DNA from: a virus
Reading direction: 5' to 3' (one strand)
IMG/VR virus record: IMGVR_UViG_3300009285_008221
Coordinates: 1-20,911 of that record
Length of the DNA stretch: 20,911 bases
Positions 7,301 through 13,326 of this stretch are shown one piece after another. The notes under the pieces are model-generated. The model was given only the letters and a program-made list of their open reading frames with translations. It ran no database searches and was not told the origin of the DNA. Numbering within the stretch: position 1 is the stretch's first letter; each line of letters starts with the position of its first letter. The position numbers and the translations under genes were made by a program.

Positions 7301-7528
7301 CCGGATGCCCGGGCGTCGCACGCCGATCAAGCGCATCAGCTCGATCTGCGTCACGGTCTTGTGCAGGCCGAAGGCGGCAAAGATCGCCCGGCGCCCGCCA
7401 GCAGCCGCCCATTGCACGACCTCTTGCGTGAAGGGCTTCAGCGCCGGATTGATCTCGGCCGGATCGACATCGAACCCGGCGCGCTCGCCGAGCTTGATCT
7501 TGGCTTCGAGGAAGGCGCGGTAGTCCAT
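4391..7528 (-). CDS. Helicase-DNA methyltransferase fusion, interrupted in frame by HNH gene
   Basis: A 1045-codon ORF from ATG 7528 (overlapping the upstream TGA as TGATG). Residues 1-258: SF2/SNF2-like helicase with Walker A-like FGLHKT (53-58), DEAS (145-148) and ATATPSP (189-195). Residues 447-660: second RecA half, with GFKFQDFLQAIHRIQRFGQ (motif VI). Residues 685-1045: amino-methyltransferase with TSIPFS as motif IV and FDPFAGLGT (about 987-994) as the SAM-binding motif, in the order of beta-class N4/N6 MTases. Residues 259-446 are a Ser/Thr/Pro/Ala-rich stretch where the DNA also encodes an HNH endonuclease in another frame; without it the protein is 857 aa, close to family members I recall. 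Walker A has His where Gly is usual. It probably modifies phage DNA. Whether the long form is functional is unknown. Confidence 0.85.
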   Translation of the reverse strand: MDYRAFLEAKIKLGERAGFDVDPAEINPALKPFTQEVVQWAAAGGRRAIFAAFGLHKTVTQIELMRLIGVRRPGIRLITLPLGVRQEFFRDAELHFGGEHAVRLKFIRRAGEVDDERSIYLTNYESVREGILDVAALRPVAVSLDEASILRGFGGTKTFRESMALFAGDDRRDRSQRVESAGVPFRFVATATPSPNEYIELLAYGAFLGVMDVGQAKTRFFKRNSEKADALTLHPHKIEEFWMWVSSWALFITRPSDICQCDAKNSQVSDSGSSSSKDGRTAPGAADATAAIPADLSQPISSKAVTPVADAPAPSTAEKEPAPSPSGRECSTVAGAASTRTGLNTADAASSSASAGSPSRTSSPTWESRHQEQPSSDVTTTGITRPETATGQPEKPKPETPDDPSSSLTATAPNRSPHGPKSSAPTTGSSTAATSSAGLLNGCSLTCRCNEGYQLPALDVIWHEIPSDHRAAGAEKDGQNRLFKNAAIGVTEASREKRASLAARVARLREIVAAGDGSQWVLWCDLNDEQDSIGAALQALSVSYSSLFGSQDIDEREALLAKWKARETLAFLSKPMMYGAGVNMQQAHQMVFAGIGFKFQDFLQAIHRIQRFGQEHPCKVHIIYTEAEREVRRELERKWQQHTVLVARMTEIIREFGLSNASIANMLGRTIGCERIEASGERFTLVHNDCVEETQAMPAASVGLIVTSIPFSHQYEYSPSYNDFGHTDDNAHFWRQMDFLTPQLLRVLQPGRVCAIHVKDRITPGGINGFGFQTVTRISDACADHFEKHGFAFLGRITIPIDVVRENNQTYRLGWTEQCKDGSRMGNGLPEYVMLFRKPPTDRSNGYADVPVVKSKDKYTRARWQFDAHGYWRSSGDRLLAPEDLDGLPQAAIFKLFRKYSLENVYDFERDVALAEHVDRSGWLPSTFMLLQPQSWHPDVWTDVTRMRTLNADQAAKGREMHLCPLQFDIVDRLVTRFSMESETVFDPFAGLGTVPMRAVKLGRRGLGCELNAAYWRDSIIYCRAAERGLAMPTLFDLDALEEAA
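6153..6749 (-). CDS. HNH homing-type endonuclease nested in methyltransferase gene
   Basis: A 198-aa protein from ATG 6749. The N-terminus ([16 protein letters not shown]) and a four-Cys knuckle (CRCDCGN...SCGC) precede the HNH region: [42 protein letters not shown] and RNTRRS, the well-known signature of free-standing phage HNH endonucleases. [23 protein letters not shown] looks like a C-terminal DNA-binding segment. Its ATG lies 3 nt from the host-gene junction, and its last 12 codons run into the downstream host coding sequence in another frame, so almost no noncoding DNA accompanies it. It has no separate promoter that I can see; ATG is preceded only by host coding sequence. Such enzymes cut an uninterrupted allele and spread by repair. 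Confidence 0.85.
   Translation of the reverse strand: [198 protein letters not shown]
6178..6190 (-). repeat. Imperfect direct repeat at downstream HNH insertion junction
   Basis: Partner of 6741-6754. Immediately after it the host protein resumes with EGYQLPALDV, while the endonuclease frame continues to its stop at 6153. Confidence 0.6.
6741..6754 (-). repeat. Imperfect direct repeat at upstream HNH insertion junction
   Basis: TGCCAATGCGACG on the minus strand resembles TGCAGGTGCAACG at the other junction (6178-6190): TGC-NNN-TGC-RAC-G. Their starts are 564 nt apart, a multiple of three. Collapsing the two restores PSDI-C-x-C-(D/N)-EGYQLP, the contiguous host reading that I expect from the family. 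Confidence 0.6.
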
Positions 7529-7797
7529 CAGGCGAACAACGCCTTCTGGCTGTGCGTCGGGCAGCCCGGCGGGATGTCGGCGCGCAGGATCGTGCCGTAG
7601 CGGTCGGCGTGTACCGGGATGTCGGCCTCGAAGAACCGGCAACGGTTGTGCGGGGCACGGCGGCTGCCGTCGACGCTGACTTGCCCGTGTGGTGCGGAAT
7701 ACCAGAGGTACTTGCAGCCGTTGCAGGCGGGCCCGCGTGTCAGGTCTTCGCTCGCGTACGGGTTGTCAAGCGCCGGATCGTGGCAGTCGTCGCTCAC
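7528..7797 (-). CDS. Small Cys-containing hypothetical protein, 89 aa
   Basis: Starts at GTG 7797, overlapping the stop of the DndC-like gene by GTGA, and stops with TGA overlapping the ATG of the helicase-methyltransferase. The protein carries CNGC and two further Cys (NRC and PPGC), a possible metal site, around WYSAPHGQVSVDGSRRAPHN. I do not recognise a named family. The tight overlap on both sides indicates that it is a genuine member of the DNA-modification operon. Confidence 0.75.
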   Translation of the reverse strand: MSDDCHDPALDNPYASEDLTRGPACNGCKYLWYSAPHGQVSVDGSRRAPHNRCRFFEADIPVHADRYGTILRADIPPGCPTHSQKALFA

Positions 7798-9020
7798 GGC
7801 GCTGGCTCCTTGAACAGCAGCGGCTGGACCGCACCGTTCTGATAGACCGTCTCCAGCAGCTCGTCGGCGCCGGGCTCGTCGCCGTCCCAGCCCTGCGGCC
7901 AGGTCTTCGCCGCGATCAATTCGCGGATGCGCGCCTCTTCCTCTGCGTTGAGGATGTCGATCGGCGGATGGTCAAGCAGTCGCGCCGCCTCGTTGCAGTC
8001 GCGCTGGACCCACAGCACCTGATCGAGCGCCCACAGCCGCGCCTCGAACGTGAGCGGGCCCATGCGCTGAGGATTCTTTGCGATCGAACCGTCTTTCAGC
8101 GTCTCGGCGCCCGCTTTGCGCAACCGGCGCTGCGGCTCACGCAGTGCTCGGTACAGCGGCTTCAGCCGCCTCAACGGGTCCAGATAACGCCAGTACGGCT
8201 TCTCAAGGATCGTGTCGAGCGCCTTCTCCTCCTGAGCGAGCGGGCAGCCGATGCAGCCAGTGCGAGCGTTGATCTCTTGCGCCTCATCGCCGCCGTAGGC
8301 ATCAGCGATCGGCCTGGTGGGCCAGTCGCCGTATTCCGGGTCCGGCGCAAAGAAGTTCAGCCAGTCCCACACGTGGCAGACCCGCCAGTGCAGCAGTGGT
8401 GCGAGCGTCGCGATGCGCCCACGAAGGCCCTTCGCCTCGGGCAGCACCTGTTGATACCAGCCTTGCCCGCACTCCGCGCCGTCCTTCGAGCAGCTCATTT
8501 CGATGCGGCGGTCGCGAATGGCGCTCTCTCCCTGGCGTACTCCGGTGATCATCAGTGCCGATCCACCGAAGGTATCGAGCGTGTGCGCCAGCGCCTGCTG
8601 CATCGGTTCGACCTTGATCTGGCGCGTGCACCAGCGCAGCGTGTTGTTGTTCGGCGGTGGCACTCCACGGCCCAGGATGTAGACGAGGAAGCGCTTATCG
8701 AGCGCTGCGGTGACGACCCGAACATTGATGTCGCGGCGGCGCAACTCGTCCATGATTTGCAGCGCAGCGATGGCGAGCGGCGGCAGCTCCATGCGGGTGT
8801 CGGCGTAAAAGACCGTCAGACGCTTCGGCGGCTGGATCTGCCCGCTCGCTATAAGGTGGCAGACGAGCGTCAGGGTGGCGCTCGAATCCTTGCCGCCGGA
8901 CCAGGCGATGGCCCAGTGTGCATGCGCGGGCCCGTACGCCGCGAGCGACTGGACGGTAAGCTCGATCGACTCGGTCATTTGCATCCGCCGGCCGCCGTCG
9001 AAGAAGCTCGTCTGCTTCAC
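7794..9020 (-). CDS. DndC/PAPS-reductase-like ATP-pyrophosphatase
   Basis: 408 aa from GTG 9020 (overlapping the upstream stop as GTGA); ATG at 8984 is an alternative. AIAWSGGKDSSATL puts the PP-loop SGGKDS at residues 41-46, followed by TVFYADTRMELPPL and RWCTRQIKVEP (Cys131), then RTGCIGCP (Cys256, Cys259), a Cys pattern shared with DndC-like proteins that use an iron-sulfur cluster. DndC adenylates the DNA backbone for phosphorothioation; PAPS reductases reduce sulfate. No dndB, dndD or dndE homologue is visible in the window, so neither activity can be assigned. The position, between two methyltransferase genes, favours a nucleic-acid modification role. The family call to PAPS-reductase/DndC superfamily is firm. 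Confidence 0.85.
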   Translation of the reverse strand: MKQTSFFDGGRRMQMTESIELTVQSLAAYGPAHAHWAIAWSGGKDSSATLTLVCHLIASGQIQPPKRLTVFYADTRMELPPLAIAALQIMDELRRRDINVRVVTAALDKRFLVYILGRGVPPPNNNTLRWCTRQIKVEPMQQALAHTLDTFGGSALMITGVRQGESAIRDRRIEMSCSKDGAECGQGWYQQVLPEAKGLRGRIATLAPLLHWRVCHVWDWLNFFAPDPEYGDWPTRPIADAYGGDEAQEINARTGCIGCPLAQEEKALDTILEKPYWRYLDPLRRLKPLYRALREPQRRLRKAGAETLKDGSIAKNPQRMGPLTFEARLWALDQVLWVQRDCNEAARLLDHPPIDILNAEEEARIRELIAAKTWPQGWDGDEPGADELLETVYQNGAVQPLLFKEPAP

Positions 9021-9250
9021 GCCGCGACTTTCGCTTGCAGTGGCGCGAGCAACTCGGACTCAAGCAGCCACCAGTAGTCGCCGTCGTCCAATTCGCAGCC
9101 GGTGTCTTCGTGAAGCCACTTTGCGCCGCGCCACATGAAAATGCCGACGAGATAGAACGCGTCTTCGTCCTCATCCGGCTCGCGTGTGGCAATCAGGGCT
9201 GTGATGGGCTCGGCCGTGCCGGGCTGCTCTGAAATGGGGCGCCAGTTCAT
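9017..9250 (-). CDS. DUF551-like small phage protein, 77 aa
   Basis: From ATG 9250 (ATGA overlap with the methyltransferase stop) to TGA overlapping the GTG of the next gene. MNWRPISEQP at the start, acidic stretches and the Trp-rich end DGDYWWLLESELL resemble DUF551-type phage proteins, which begin W-x-P-x-x-x-x-P and end with a WMP/WWLP-like motif. Function unknown. An in-frame ATG at 9274 is inside the upstream gene and is less likely. Confidence 0.75.
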   Translation of the reverse strand: MNWRPISEQPGTAEPITALIATREPDEDEDAFYLVGIFMWRGAKWLHEDTGCELDDGDYWWLLESELLAPLQAKVAA

Positions 9251-10655
9251 GCGGCCTCCAGCATCGCTGCACAAAGTGCCGTGCCTGTGCGGATCGGGAC
9301 AGCGTTGCCGATTTGCTTCGTGATCTCGGTCGCGGTGCCGGTGAACCGGTACGGGCGGCCCTCGTCCTCGAACGAGGTGGCGCGCGCGAGCTCGGTCCAG
9401 TGCAGCATCCTGTAAAGAATGTCTATGCAGTACTCGCCGCCCAGGGCTGGGGCAGCGACCGCCAGTTCTCCGCGATTCGCGCCGGTAATGGTCGGGAGCG
9501 GCTCCGACACGCCGCGGGCGCGATTCGAGCGGTCGTGATGCGTGATGTGCGCAACGAACGGCTCGGCGAGCTGGATGTGACCGCTCGCGGCGATCGTTGG
9601 CGCGGGCTCCATGATCGAGTGCGTGCGCGGCGCCTGGCCGGGGCGCTCGCCGAAGTTCGGGACGAGGAACGGCGTGGCCACGCCGAAGCGGTTTGCCGTG
9701 TCCTGAGCGGGCAGCGGGTCGTCGGATTGACTGATTCTCTGGCTTTCGCCGTGATACGCAGCGAGGAACGGCGTCGCGAGCGCGAAGCGATCCTTCGTTC
9801 CTTGGGCGGGCAGCGGTTCGTTCGCGCTCTGTCCGGTGAGGCCGCTACCGGCGCCGTAGTACGGCGTGATGATCGGTTGGGCGAGAAAACCCGCGCCGTT
9901 CGTTGTCACTGTGGGTACCGGCTCGCCGACGCTACGGGCGCTGCGGCCGCCGGCGCTGTTCATCTTGTGCAGGATGATGGGCTCCGCGAAATGCGGCGTG
10001 GCGCCGTGCCCTCCCGTGGTGAGTGTAGGAATCGGTTGATCGACCCCGCGGGCCGCGCCGCCGGCGCCTGTGGCCATGACGAGCGGGGTGCCGAGTTGCA
10101 GCGCGATGATTGCGGCCTCGTCCCGCGAGACATGGAGCCGAGGCGGCCGGCCATCGATCAGCGCCTGCAGCGCCTCGATGTGCTGCCGCGGCCAGTGATT
10201 GCGGGTCGCCCCGGCCAGCAGCCGCGTGAGCGTGTTCGCCACGAGCGGGCGCTTACGCGTGAAGATGCTCGATCCCGGCCGCGACCAATCGATGATCTCG
10301 GCCGCCGCGCGCCAGGGTTTGCGGGCGCTCACGAGATCGACATGGCCGCCTCGGGCGTGCGTCGGCTCGGGCCAGCGCAGCGCCTTCGCGTCGCTGCGCG
10401 CGTAGTAGAAGAAGCGCTCGCGGGTGGTCGCGTCGCCGAAGTTCGCGCACGTCAGCACCCGCCATTCCCCGCGCATGCCGATCGCTCGCAGTGCCTGGAC
10501 CCAGGCGCGGAAATATTCGCCGCGGCGCTTCTTCAGCGGCTTGCCGGTGCGCGCGTCGCACGGTCCCCAGTCGCAGAATTCCGGAACGTTCTCGACGATG
10601 AGCCGATGCACGCGCAGGTCCGTGCACCAGCGTACGACGTGCCATGGGTCCATGC
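9247..10655 (-). pseudogene. C5 cytosine DNA methyltransferase lacking its N-terminus
   Basis: The remaining 468 residues begin MDPWHVVRWCTDLRVHRLIVENVPEF, where IVENV is motif VI of C5 methyltransferases, and end TKQIGNAVPI, the GNAVP motif X. ATTRERFFYYARSD is motif VIII. Missing are motif I (FAGxGG, SAM binding) and motif IV (the catalytic Pro-Cys), normally in the first ~115 residues. The upstream DNA instead encodes the first domain of a sliding clamp in another frame. The target-recognition region holds about six degenerate ~34-residue repeats (EP-x-PT-x-T ... A-x-PF). Without motif IV it should be catalytically inactive alone. An assembly error at about 10655-10672 is an alternative explanation. 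Confidence 0.75.
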
Positions 10656-11029
10656 GCTGCTTTTGCCTCGAGCGTGATCTCGATCGGCTCGTCCTCTTCC
10701 GCGCCGAGCAGCGGAAAATCTTCGGGCGGCAGCGTGTTCAACTCGAAGCGAGTCGGCCCCGAGGTGATGATCAGTTGCTTGTGGCTCACCTTGAGGTCGA
10801 TCTCGGCGTCTTCGGGCAGCGCCTTCAGCACCTTGGTGAGGCGCGCGGCCTGTACGCAGAAGGCAGCCTTGGCGAGCGCCTGCGGCAGCTCGATCGGGAT
10901 CTCGATCTGCTGCATGGTGTCGGTGGCGATGATGTGGCCGTTCGCCACGCGCACGCAGGCGAGGATCGGGAGCGTGGCGCGCGACTCAGCCACGTGGGCG
11001 GCCAGGGCGATGGCTTCGCGGACGTTCAT
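10253..11029 (-). pseudogene. Truncated DNA polymerase III beta-like sliding clamp
   Basis: Starts at ATG 11029 (ATGA overlap with the upstream gene, GGGGG just ahead). Roughly the first 125 residues resemble beta-clamp domain 1: LPILACVRVANGHIIATDT, KALPEDAEIDLKV and RFELNTLPPEDFPLL (compare RFxLxTLPAxDFP). A full clamp has three such domains and about 370 residues. At about 10660 the frame passes into DNA that encodes the C5 methyltransferase in another frame, so residues after LEAKAAH are out-of-frame read-through up to the stop at 10253. A deletion joining the two genes is the simplest explanation. A phage clamp would act as a processivity factor; this one cannot form a complete ring. Confidence 0.7.
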
Positions 11030-11280
11030 TGCACCCCCAGATGATTGAGAAAGGTCTGCGTCCAGTAGCCGCTGTAGAACAGCGCGATCAGCAGCATTCC
11101 TGGCTGGCGCCCGTGAACCGTGGCGAGGATCCACAGCGGCTGCGAGGCGAGCATCAGGCCGTAGCCGAGCGTGAGGCGCGGATCGCCCGCGGCGAGCGAC
11201 GAAAGGTAGAGACCGGGCACTGAAAGGCCCACGATGAGCACCTGCAGCGCGATCTCGCCGGGCGTCATGTTGAGCGTCAC
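11026..11280 (-). CDS. Small membrane protein, 84 aa
   Basis: Begins at GTG 11280 with GGGAGG four to five bases upstream, overlapping the MazG-like stop; an internal ATG at 11268 has no ribosome site. Three hydrophobic segments are visible: ALQVLIVGLSVPGLYLSSLA, LTLGYGLMLASQPLWILATV and GMLLIALFYSGYWTQTF, suggesting two or three inner-membrane helices. The composition is similar to small phage membrane proteins with LGYGLMLASQPLWI-like motifs. No function is recognised. It ends in an ATGA overlap with the clamp gene. Confidence 0.75.
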   Translation of the reverse strand: MTLNMTPGEIALQVLIVGLSVPGLYLSSLAAGDPRLTLGYGLMLASQPLWILATVHGRQPGMLLIALFYSGYWTQTFLNHLGVQ

Positions 11281-11846
11281 GCTGCCTCCCGCCTGTATGG
11301 GAAAGCGGCGTCACCTTCGGTGGCAATGCGCAGGGCATGGGCACCGAGCTGCGCGGCGCTGCCCTCGAGCGCTTCCAGGCCGAGCGGCTCGCCGCGTCGG
11401 CAGCGTTCGGCGACGTCCTCCATCAACTGGCACAGGCGCCCGGCCGCGCGCGTCAGGCGTTGGTAGTTGCCGGCGTTGCCGGGGTAGGCGTTGCGGATCT
11501 CTTCGAGCCGCCGGGCGACATGGCCAAGCACGCGATCGGTGGCGACTGAGAGCGGCGATGAGCGAGCGTCGCGAACGAGCTTCAGGCTCTCATCGCCTTC
11601 GGTCGCACAGCGCACCGCCATGCAGGCCACCTGGATTGCTTCAGCGCGCACGGTGTGCGCCGCCTGGCCCTCGTACTTGTGCTGCAGCAGCGCTTGCGCG
11701 AGCTCGCCCACTTCTTCCATGAGGGCGACGAACGTGTCGCCGGTCCCCGGGTGCTTGGCGCGGGCCCGCGCGAGCTCGTCCTCCACTTCATGCAGCGCCC
11801 AAGCATCGGCCGTGGTGAAGACGCGGCGCTCGGGCGTGGCGTTCAC
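11277..11846 (-). CDS. MazG-like nucleotide pyrophosphohydrolase-like protein
   Basis: 189 aa from GTG 11846, the start fixed by a GTGA overlap with the stop of the 28-codon gene upstream. FVALMEEVGELAQALLQHKYEG followed by VRAEAIQVACMAVRCATEGD fits the EExxE...E-x-x-(x) helix pattern of MazG/all-alpha NTP pyrophosphatases, which hydrolyse noncanonical or excess nucleotides. The second acidic motif (ExxD) is imperfect (EAIQ). A C-terminal part repeats an alanine-rich helical pattern ending in RIATEGDAAFPY, echoing CATEGDESLK, so the protein may contain two related halves. Fold call moderate; activity unproven. Confidence 0.65.
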   Translation of the reverse strand: MNATPERRVFTTADAWALHEVEDELARARAKHPGTGDTFVALMEEVGELAQALLQHKYEGQAAHTVRAEAIQVACMAVRCATEGDESLKLVRDARSSPLSVATDRVLGHVARRLEEIRNAYPGNAGNYQRLTRAAGRLCQLMEDVAERCRRGEPLGLEALEGSAAQLGAHALRIATEGDAAFPYRREAA

Positions 11847-11929
11847 CGGCCGCCCGCCTTCGCCCAGGCGAGGTGCCAGCTGTAGTCCAGACGGCTGTAG
11901 AACTTCCAGGCGAGCCAGATTCGTTTCAT
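11843..11929 (-). CDS. 28-residue Trp-rich micro-protein
   Basis: ATG 11929 is preceded by GAAGGGAG at good spacing, and the TGA overlaps the GTG of the MazG-like gene. The sequence begins MKRIWLAWKFYSRLDYSW and ends with WAKAGGR; I recall very similar micro-proteins (W-A-W...YSWHLAWAKA) in early regions of proteobacterial phages. Conserved aromatic and basic residues suggest a membrane-associated amphipathic helix. It also provides translational coupling for the next gene. Confidence 0.7.
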   Translation of the reverse strand: MKRIWLAWKFYSRLDYSWHLAWAKAGGR

Positions 11930-11953
11930 GGTTTTCGCTCCCTTCGGGTCGCA

Positions 11954-12184
11954 TCAGTGCTGCTTCCTGCGTCGTTTCGCCATCTCCTCGGCGGTGTCTT
12001 TCAGGCAAATTGCGATGGCCGGAACCGACATCGCCTGTTCATAGGTCATGCAGCGCTTCAATCCCGGGCAGCTTTCATACGCATCGCGGGGCGTGATCGG
12101 CAGGGCGTCGGTGTCGAGCGGCAGGGCGGGCTGTTCGCTCATCGGAGGCTCGCCTCTCGAGGGGTAAAGAGGGCTGCTGTTCAT
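11954..12184 (-). CDS. Small hypothetical protein, 76 aa
   Basis: ATG 12184 has AAGGA at ideal spacing, inside the end of the previous gene; an internal ATG at 12142 (MSEQPALPLD) is an alternative start giving 62 aa. The C-terminal half is helical and very basic (AICLKDTAEEMAKRRRKQH), with CPGLKRCMTYEQAM before it. No known domain recognised. Confidence 0.65.
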   Translation of the reverse strand: MNSSPLYPSRGEPPMSEQPALPLDTDALPITPRDAYESCPGLKRCMTYEQAMSVPAIAICLKDTAEEMAKRRRKQH

Positions 12185-12187
12185 GCG

Positions 12188-12388
12188 TCAGTCCTTCTGC
12201 CTCTCGCGGCAGCTGGCGCAGTGCTCGGGGCGCCAGGTGCTGGCCGCCTTGCATTGGCTGCAGCGCGCGCTGTCGGTGTGGCGCTGCTCGCGGCGCGGAC
12301 CGGGGTGGCGCTCGGTCCACAAGCGCGGCTCGAATAACGGCTTCGTGTTGAACAAGATCCCTCCCAGGAGGATGAGCGAGGCGTTCAC
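12188..12388 (-). CDS. Small zinc-knuckle protein with N-terminal hydrophobic segment, 66 aa
   Basis: Start GTG 12388 overlaps the previous stop as GTGA, which sets the frame. A short hydrophobic stretch (ASLILLGGILF) precedes a basic region and two CxxC pairs, CSQC and CASC, about 12 residues apart, suggesting a small zinc ribbon. It may be membrane-tethered. Four bases separate it from the next ATG (12184). Function unknown. Confidence 0.65.
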   Translation of the reverse strand: MNASLILLGGILFNTKPLFEPRLWTERHPGPRREQRHTDSARCSQCKAASTWRPEHCASCRERQKD

Positions 12389-12558
12389 GCGGCCTCGGGC
12401 GTTGTGGGTTGTTGTTGCGGCTCGGGCTTCAGCGGCCCTGCGCGCGGCTCGAGGCGGAAAAACCCGTCCGCGTCTTCCGTGGCTTCCATGTCGTAGCGCT
12501 GGCATAGCTTGAGCGCCGCGGCATGGGTGAGGTTCGGGTGCAGGACGACGTTGCTCAT
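12385..12558 (-). CDS. Small hypothetical protein, 57 aa
   Basis: ATG 12558 overlaps the upstream TGA (ATGA) and its own TGA overlaps the next GTG. The first 35 residues (NLTHAAALKLCQRYDMEATE, then DGFFRLEP) look like a helix plus a short beta hairpin, followed by a Pro/Gln-rich tail. I associate this N-terminus with small conserved phage proteins but know no function. Confidence 0.7.
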   Translation of the reverse strand: MSNVVLHPNLTHAAALKLCQRYDMEATEDADGFFRLEPRAGPLKPEPQQQPTTPEAA

Positions 12559-12647
12559 TGCAGAGAGGCTCGCACCCGCGCTTCGAACGCCTGTACATCT
12601 ATTCGCTGGCGCAGGGCGTCTATGTCGTCCAACTGCGGCGCGCTCAT
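12555..12647 (-). CDS. 30-residue micro-protein
   Basis: ATG 12647 with AAAGGAC upstream at acceptable spacing; both ends overlap neighbouring genes through ATGA. The product is one predicted amphipathic helix (LDDIDALRQRIDVQAFEARV). Support comes from the overlaps and the ribosome site rather than homology. Confidence 0.55.
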   Translation of the reverse strand: MSAPQLDDIDALRQRIDVQAFEARVRASLQ

Positions 12648-12781
12648 TGGCTGTCGTCCTTTCGCTGACGTGCCCGCTGCTCGTCGCCGATCACGATGGC
12701 CACGTAGGCCGCCGCGAAAATCACGGCGAGAATCACCGCGCCGGCGAGCATGCCGATCAGGTCGGCGAGGAACTCGCTCAT
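12644..12781 (-). CDS. 45-residue single-pass membrane protein
   Basis: ATG 12781 overlaps the lipoprotein-gene stop (ATGA) and the stop overlaps the next ATG. One transmembrane helix (MLAGAVILAVIFAAAYVAIV, residues 11-30) is followed by a charged tail (GDEQRARQRKDDSQ), probably cytoplasmic. Function unknown. Confidence 0.65.
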   Translation of the reverse strand: MSEFLADLIGMLAGAVILAVIFAAAYVAIVIGDEQRARQRKDDSQ

Positions 12782-13011
12782 CGCCCGAGCTCCGCGCACC
12801 ACTTATTGACGAAGCCCGAGCCCACGACGTAGCCGACCAGGCCCGCGGTGAACACCATGCCGACGGCCGCGGCGCTGTTGCAGGCGGGCACCAGGTAGTC
12901 GGCGCGCACGCTCGATTCCTGTTCCGGCGCCGGGGCCGGCTCAGGGATTTGCTTGGGCTCGTTTGTCGCGCAGCTCGCGAGCAGCACGAGCGCGATCAGG
13001 GCTCGCTTCAT
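12778..13011 (-). CDS. Small lipoprotein, 77 aa
   Basis: ATG 13011 with GGGAGG five bases upstream. MKRALIALVLLASCAT is a short lipoprotein signal with lipobox LASC, so the mature protein should be acylated at Cys14. A Pro/Glu-rich segment (EPKQIPEPAPAPEQE) follows, then a hydrophobic Gly/Ala helix (AVGMVFTAGLVGYVVGSGFV), which suggests a second membrane contact. Its 5' end overlaps the previous ORF by 71 nt in a different frame. A surface or exclusion role is possible but only a guess. Confidence 0.7.
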   Translation of the reverse strand: MKRALIALVLLASCATNEPKQIPEPAPAPEQESSVRADYLVPACNSAAAVGMVFTAGLVGYVVGSGFVNKWCAELGR

Positions 13012-13276
13012 AGAACCTCCCGGTGACGGTGATGCACGGTGATTTCTTGTGGTTCGGGTCGTGCGAGATCACAACGACGACTAGCTCGAGCGGCGCCGGC
13101 CTGGGGCAGGTGACGGTGACGGTGGCGGGGCGAGCGGCGCGTTCGCTCTGAATGCGCTCGGTCCACAGCTCCAGTACACTGAACAAACCGACGATCGCGG
13201 CGGCGATGAGCACGAGCATGAGCCACTCGATGCGGCTCGGGCCGTGGTTGCTGGTGTCCCCTCCCAGGGTGTGCAT
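12941..13276 (-). CDS. Hypothetical membrane-anchored protein, 111 aa
   Basis: From ATG 13276 (ribosome site weak; ATG 13219 is an alternative). One N-terminal transmembrane helix (WLMLVLIAAAIVGLFSVLEL) followed by a mostly soluble region with VTVTCPRPAPLELVVVV and a Lys/Arg-rich tail. Type II topology would place the C-terminus outside. Its last 71 nt overlap the lipoprotein gene. Codon pattern and topology support it, but the long overlap lowers confidence. Confidence 0.55.
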   Translation of the reverse strand: MHTLGGDTSNHGPSRIEWLMLVLIAAAIVGLFSVLELWTERIQSERAARPATVTVTCPRPAPLELVVVVISHDPNHKKSPCITVTGRFYEASPDRARAARELRDKRAQANP

Positions 13277-13326
13277 GGCGGGTCAGTGCCTGGGGTGTAA
13301 GCTGCGCAATTCAGGGGGGAATTGCC

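Noticed and set aside
12778-13276. Overlapping Rz/Rz1-type spanin pair
   Set aside because: A membrane-anchored ORF overlapping a Pro-rich lipoprotein is suggestive, but the lipoprotein has an additional hydrophobic helix, the anchored protein lacks a coiled coil, and no lysis genes are nearby.
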